The position numbers were made by a program, and so were the translations under genes. DNA of 64,000 nucleotides from Catellatospora citrea (GTDB lineage Bacteria > Actinomycetota > Actinomycetes > Mycobacteriales > Micromonosporaceae). Where the stretch lies: positions 4,092,001-4,156,000 of the forward strand of contig NZ_RAPR01000001.1 of the NCBI RefSeq assembly GCF_003610235.1, in the 5' to 3' direction. The notes under the pieces were generated by a model. It was given only the letters and a program-made list of their open reading frames with translations. It ran no database searches and was not told where the DNA came from. Shown piece by piece: positions 62,981 through 64,000 of this stretch. Each line of letters begins with the position of its first letter. Positions within the stretch are counted from its first letter, which is position 1.

Positions 62981-63511
62981 TCAGTTCTCCTTCTTGAGCT
63001 GGGCGGCCAATGCGGCGCGGCCGCGGCTGAGCCAGGATTTGACGGTGCCCTCCGCGACGCCCTCCTGCGCGGCGATCTCGGCGACCGGCAGCTGCGCCAT
63101 GTAGTGCAGGACCACCGCCCGCCGCTGCTGCGCCGGGATCACGGCGAGTGCGCGGGTGAGCGCGACCCGGTCCGGATCGGGGCCCGCGGCGTGCTCCTCG
63201 CGCTGGCGGCGCAGGAAGTTCAGCGCCGTACGCCGCCGCCGGAACGTGCTCGTGGCCAGGTTCCAGGCGACCCGGCGGACCCACGCCACCGGCTCGTCGT
63301 ACCTGCTGATCCGGTTCCAGCGGGCGTACGCCCGGCAGAACGCCTCCTGTACCAGGTCCTGGGCCTCGCCGAGATCGCCCAGGTAGGCATACAGCTGAAG
63401 GCTCAACGGCGTGAACGCCGCCGCGTAGAACTCGTCGAAGTCGCGTGGCGCGGCGGATGCCGTCACGTCCGCGACCCAGACCTCCCCGTGATGCGTGGCC
63501 ATCGTGGTCAC
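62981..63511 (-). CDS. SigE-family (ECF-type) sigma factor (third module)
   Basis: 176 residues from GTG 63511 (AAGGA 4 nt upstream; ATG 63502 is the alternative). Sigma-2 (A-Q-D-L-V-Q-E-A-F-C-R-A-Y-A-R-W) and sigma-4 (P-A-Q-Q-R-R-A-V-V-L, G-T-V-K-S-W-L-S-R-G-R) are intact. The longer open frame upstream to 63685 overlaps the divergent gene's promoter region and is not coding. Confidence 0.9.
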   Translation of the reverse strand: MTTMATHHGEVWVADVTASAAPRDFDEFYAAAFTPLSLQLYAYLGDLGEAQDLVQEAFCRAYARWNRISRYDEPVAWVRRVAWNLATSTFRRRRTALNFLRRQREEHAAGPDPDRVALTRALAVIPAQQRRAVVLHYMAQLPVAEIAAQEGVAEGTVKSWLSRGRAALAAQLKKEN

Positions 63512-63683
63512 ACGGTCCTTCCTCCCCGAAGCCACCGGTTCCGATCCGGTGGACGGCACCAACACGCGGCATCGCGGGTTCCGGTTGCACCCCGATTCAC
63601 GCCGGGTGCATCGTGCCCGCCCGGTGTTCGGCGTCGCGGCTCGGAGTCTTGCGCCGCAGGTGCATACGCGGAAGGCTGCGGCC

Positions 63684-64000
63684 ATGTCCGCACACGACCG
63701 CGCCGCCGCGGCCTGCCGTCACAGCCTGCGCGCCCTCGTCAAGATCGGTGACCAGCTCACCGACGCGCAGTGGGTCGCCCCGACCGACTGTCCCGCCTGG
63801 ACCGTGGGCGACGTGTACGCCCACGTGGTGAGCCTGGAGCAGTGGATGGCCGACGGCGGCGAGGCCCCGGACGGTCCGCCGCAGCAGTTGATCGACGCCG
63901 GAGTCGCCCGGTGGCGCGGTGCCCCGCGTGCCACGGTGCTGGAAGCCCTGCACACGCTGCTGCCGGTGCGCGAACGTCAGCTCACCGACGACCTGCGGGC
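63684..64000 (+). CDS. DinB/MDMPI-type mycothiol-dependent enzyme, partial (3' end outside window)
   Basis: 105 codons are in the window. The N-terminal four-helix part with C-P-A-W-T-V-G-D-V-Y-A-H-V-V (His a likely metal ligand of the DinB fold) matches the maleylpyruvate isomerase N-terminal family (TIGR03083-like). In actinomycetes these use mycothiol or act as detoxification transferases; the C-terminal part needed to specify it is missing. ATG 63684 follows GGAAGG. Divergent from the sigma gene. Confidence 0.78.
   Translation, partial: MSAHDRAAAACRHSLRALVKIGDQLTDAQWVAPTDCPAWTVGDVYAHVVSLEQWMADGGEAPDGPPQQLIDAGVARWRGAPRATVLEALHTLLPVRERQLTDDLR

Overview
The window is high-GC actinobacterial chromosome. 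Evidence for this is frequent GTG starts, a pknA/pknB/pbpA/rodA/pstP/fhaAB cell-wall cluster with crgA, a DUF881 protein and a class E sortase beside it, XRE-DUF5753/DUF397 regulator genes, a chaplin and SigE-family sigma factors. Synteny and style suggest Micromonosporaceae (inference; genus not determined). Clusters of this type often lie near the replication origin, but no origin is visible here. No rRNA, CRISPR array, insertion sequence or prophage was seen.

Layout. 1-5.2 kb: cell-wall hydrolases, with two coiled-coil NlpC/P60 endopeptidases flanking a LamG protein and a modular amidase. 5.3-10 kb: two CNNM/CBS membrane proteins and a membrane Fe-S oxidoreductase. 10.2-22.3 kb: the division and wall-signalling block, crgA, DUF881, class E sortase, a glutamine amidotransferase, then pknB-pknA-pbpA-rodA-pstP-fhaB-fhaA in one tightly overlapping minus-strand operon. 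22.6 kb: tRNA-Leu(CAG). 22.8-28.5 kb: a lipoprotein/adaptor/ABC exporter operon divergent from a two-component system. 28.7-30.6 kb: a nucleotide-sugar epimerase-like gene and a WecB/TagA glycosyltransferase. 30.7-34.4 kb: unknown genes, an XRE-DUF5753/DUF397 pair and a tiny surface protein with a sortase-like tail. 34.4-41 kb: two kinase-less PASTA proteins, a membrane protein, a CapA-like protein, a GCS2 ligase and MarR. 41.4-46.3 kb: an NB-ARC/TPR regulator and a sigma/sensor module. 46.4-58.6 kb: genes fitting leucine or branched-chain acyl-CoA catabolism (acyl-CoA dehydrogenase, carboxyltransferase, HMG-CoA lyase, biotin carboxylase, TetR) interleaved with a triple-domain chaplin, a second sigma module and a large subtilase. 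58.7-64 kb: a giant TPR protein, a third sigma module and the start of a mycothiol-dependent-type enzyme.

How the parts may work together. PknA/PknB, PstP and the two FHA proteins form the phospho-threonine circuit that controls wall growth, next to its transpeptidase and glycosyltransferase targets. The most interesting new pattern is a (T/S)-x-V/Q-L-P hexapeptide repeated about six times in the cytoplasmic tails of both the class E sortase (11.5-11.8 kb) and a PASTA-only membrane protein (35.0-35.3 kb). It looks like a multivalent phospho-Thr/FHA docking array, although this is inference. A 107-residue protein at 34.1 kb ends in L-I-S-T-G, a hydrophobic stretch and Arg residues, so it is a candidate substrate of that sortase.

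Other structure of note: a dispersed family of intergenic inverted repeats whose arms are themselves palindromes (three copies, plus a fourth element of the same architecture but different sequence), perfect hairpins at nearly every convergent gene junction, and several start codons lying 7-8 nt after a -10-like hexamer (probable leaderless mRNAs).
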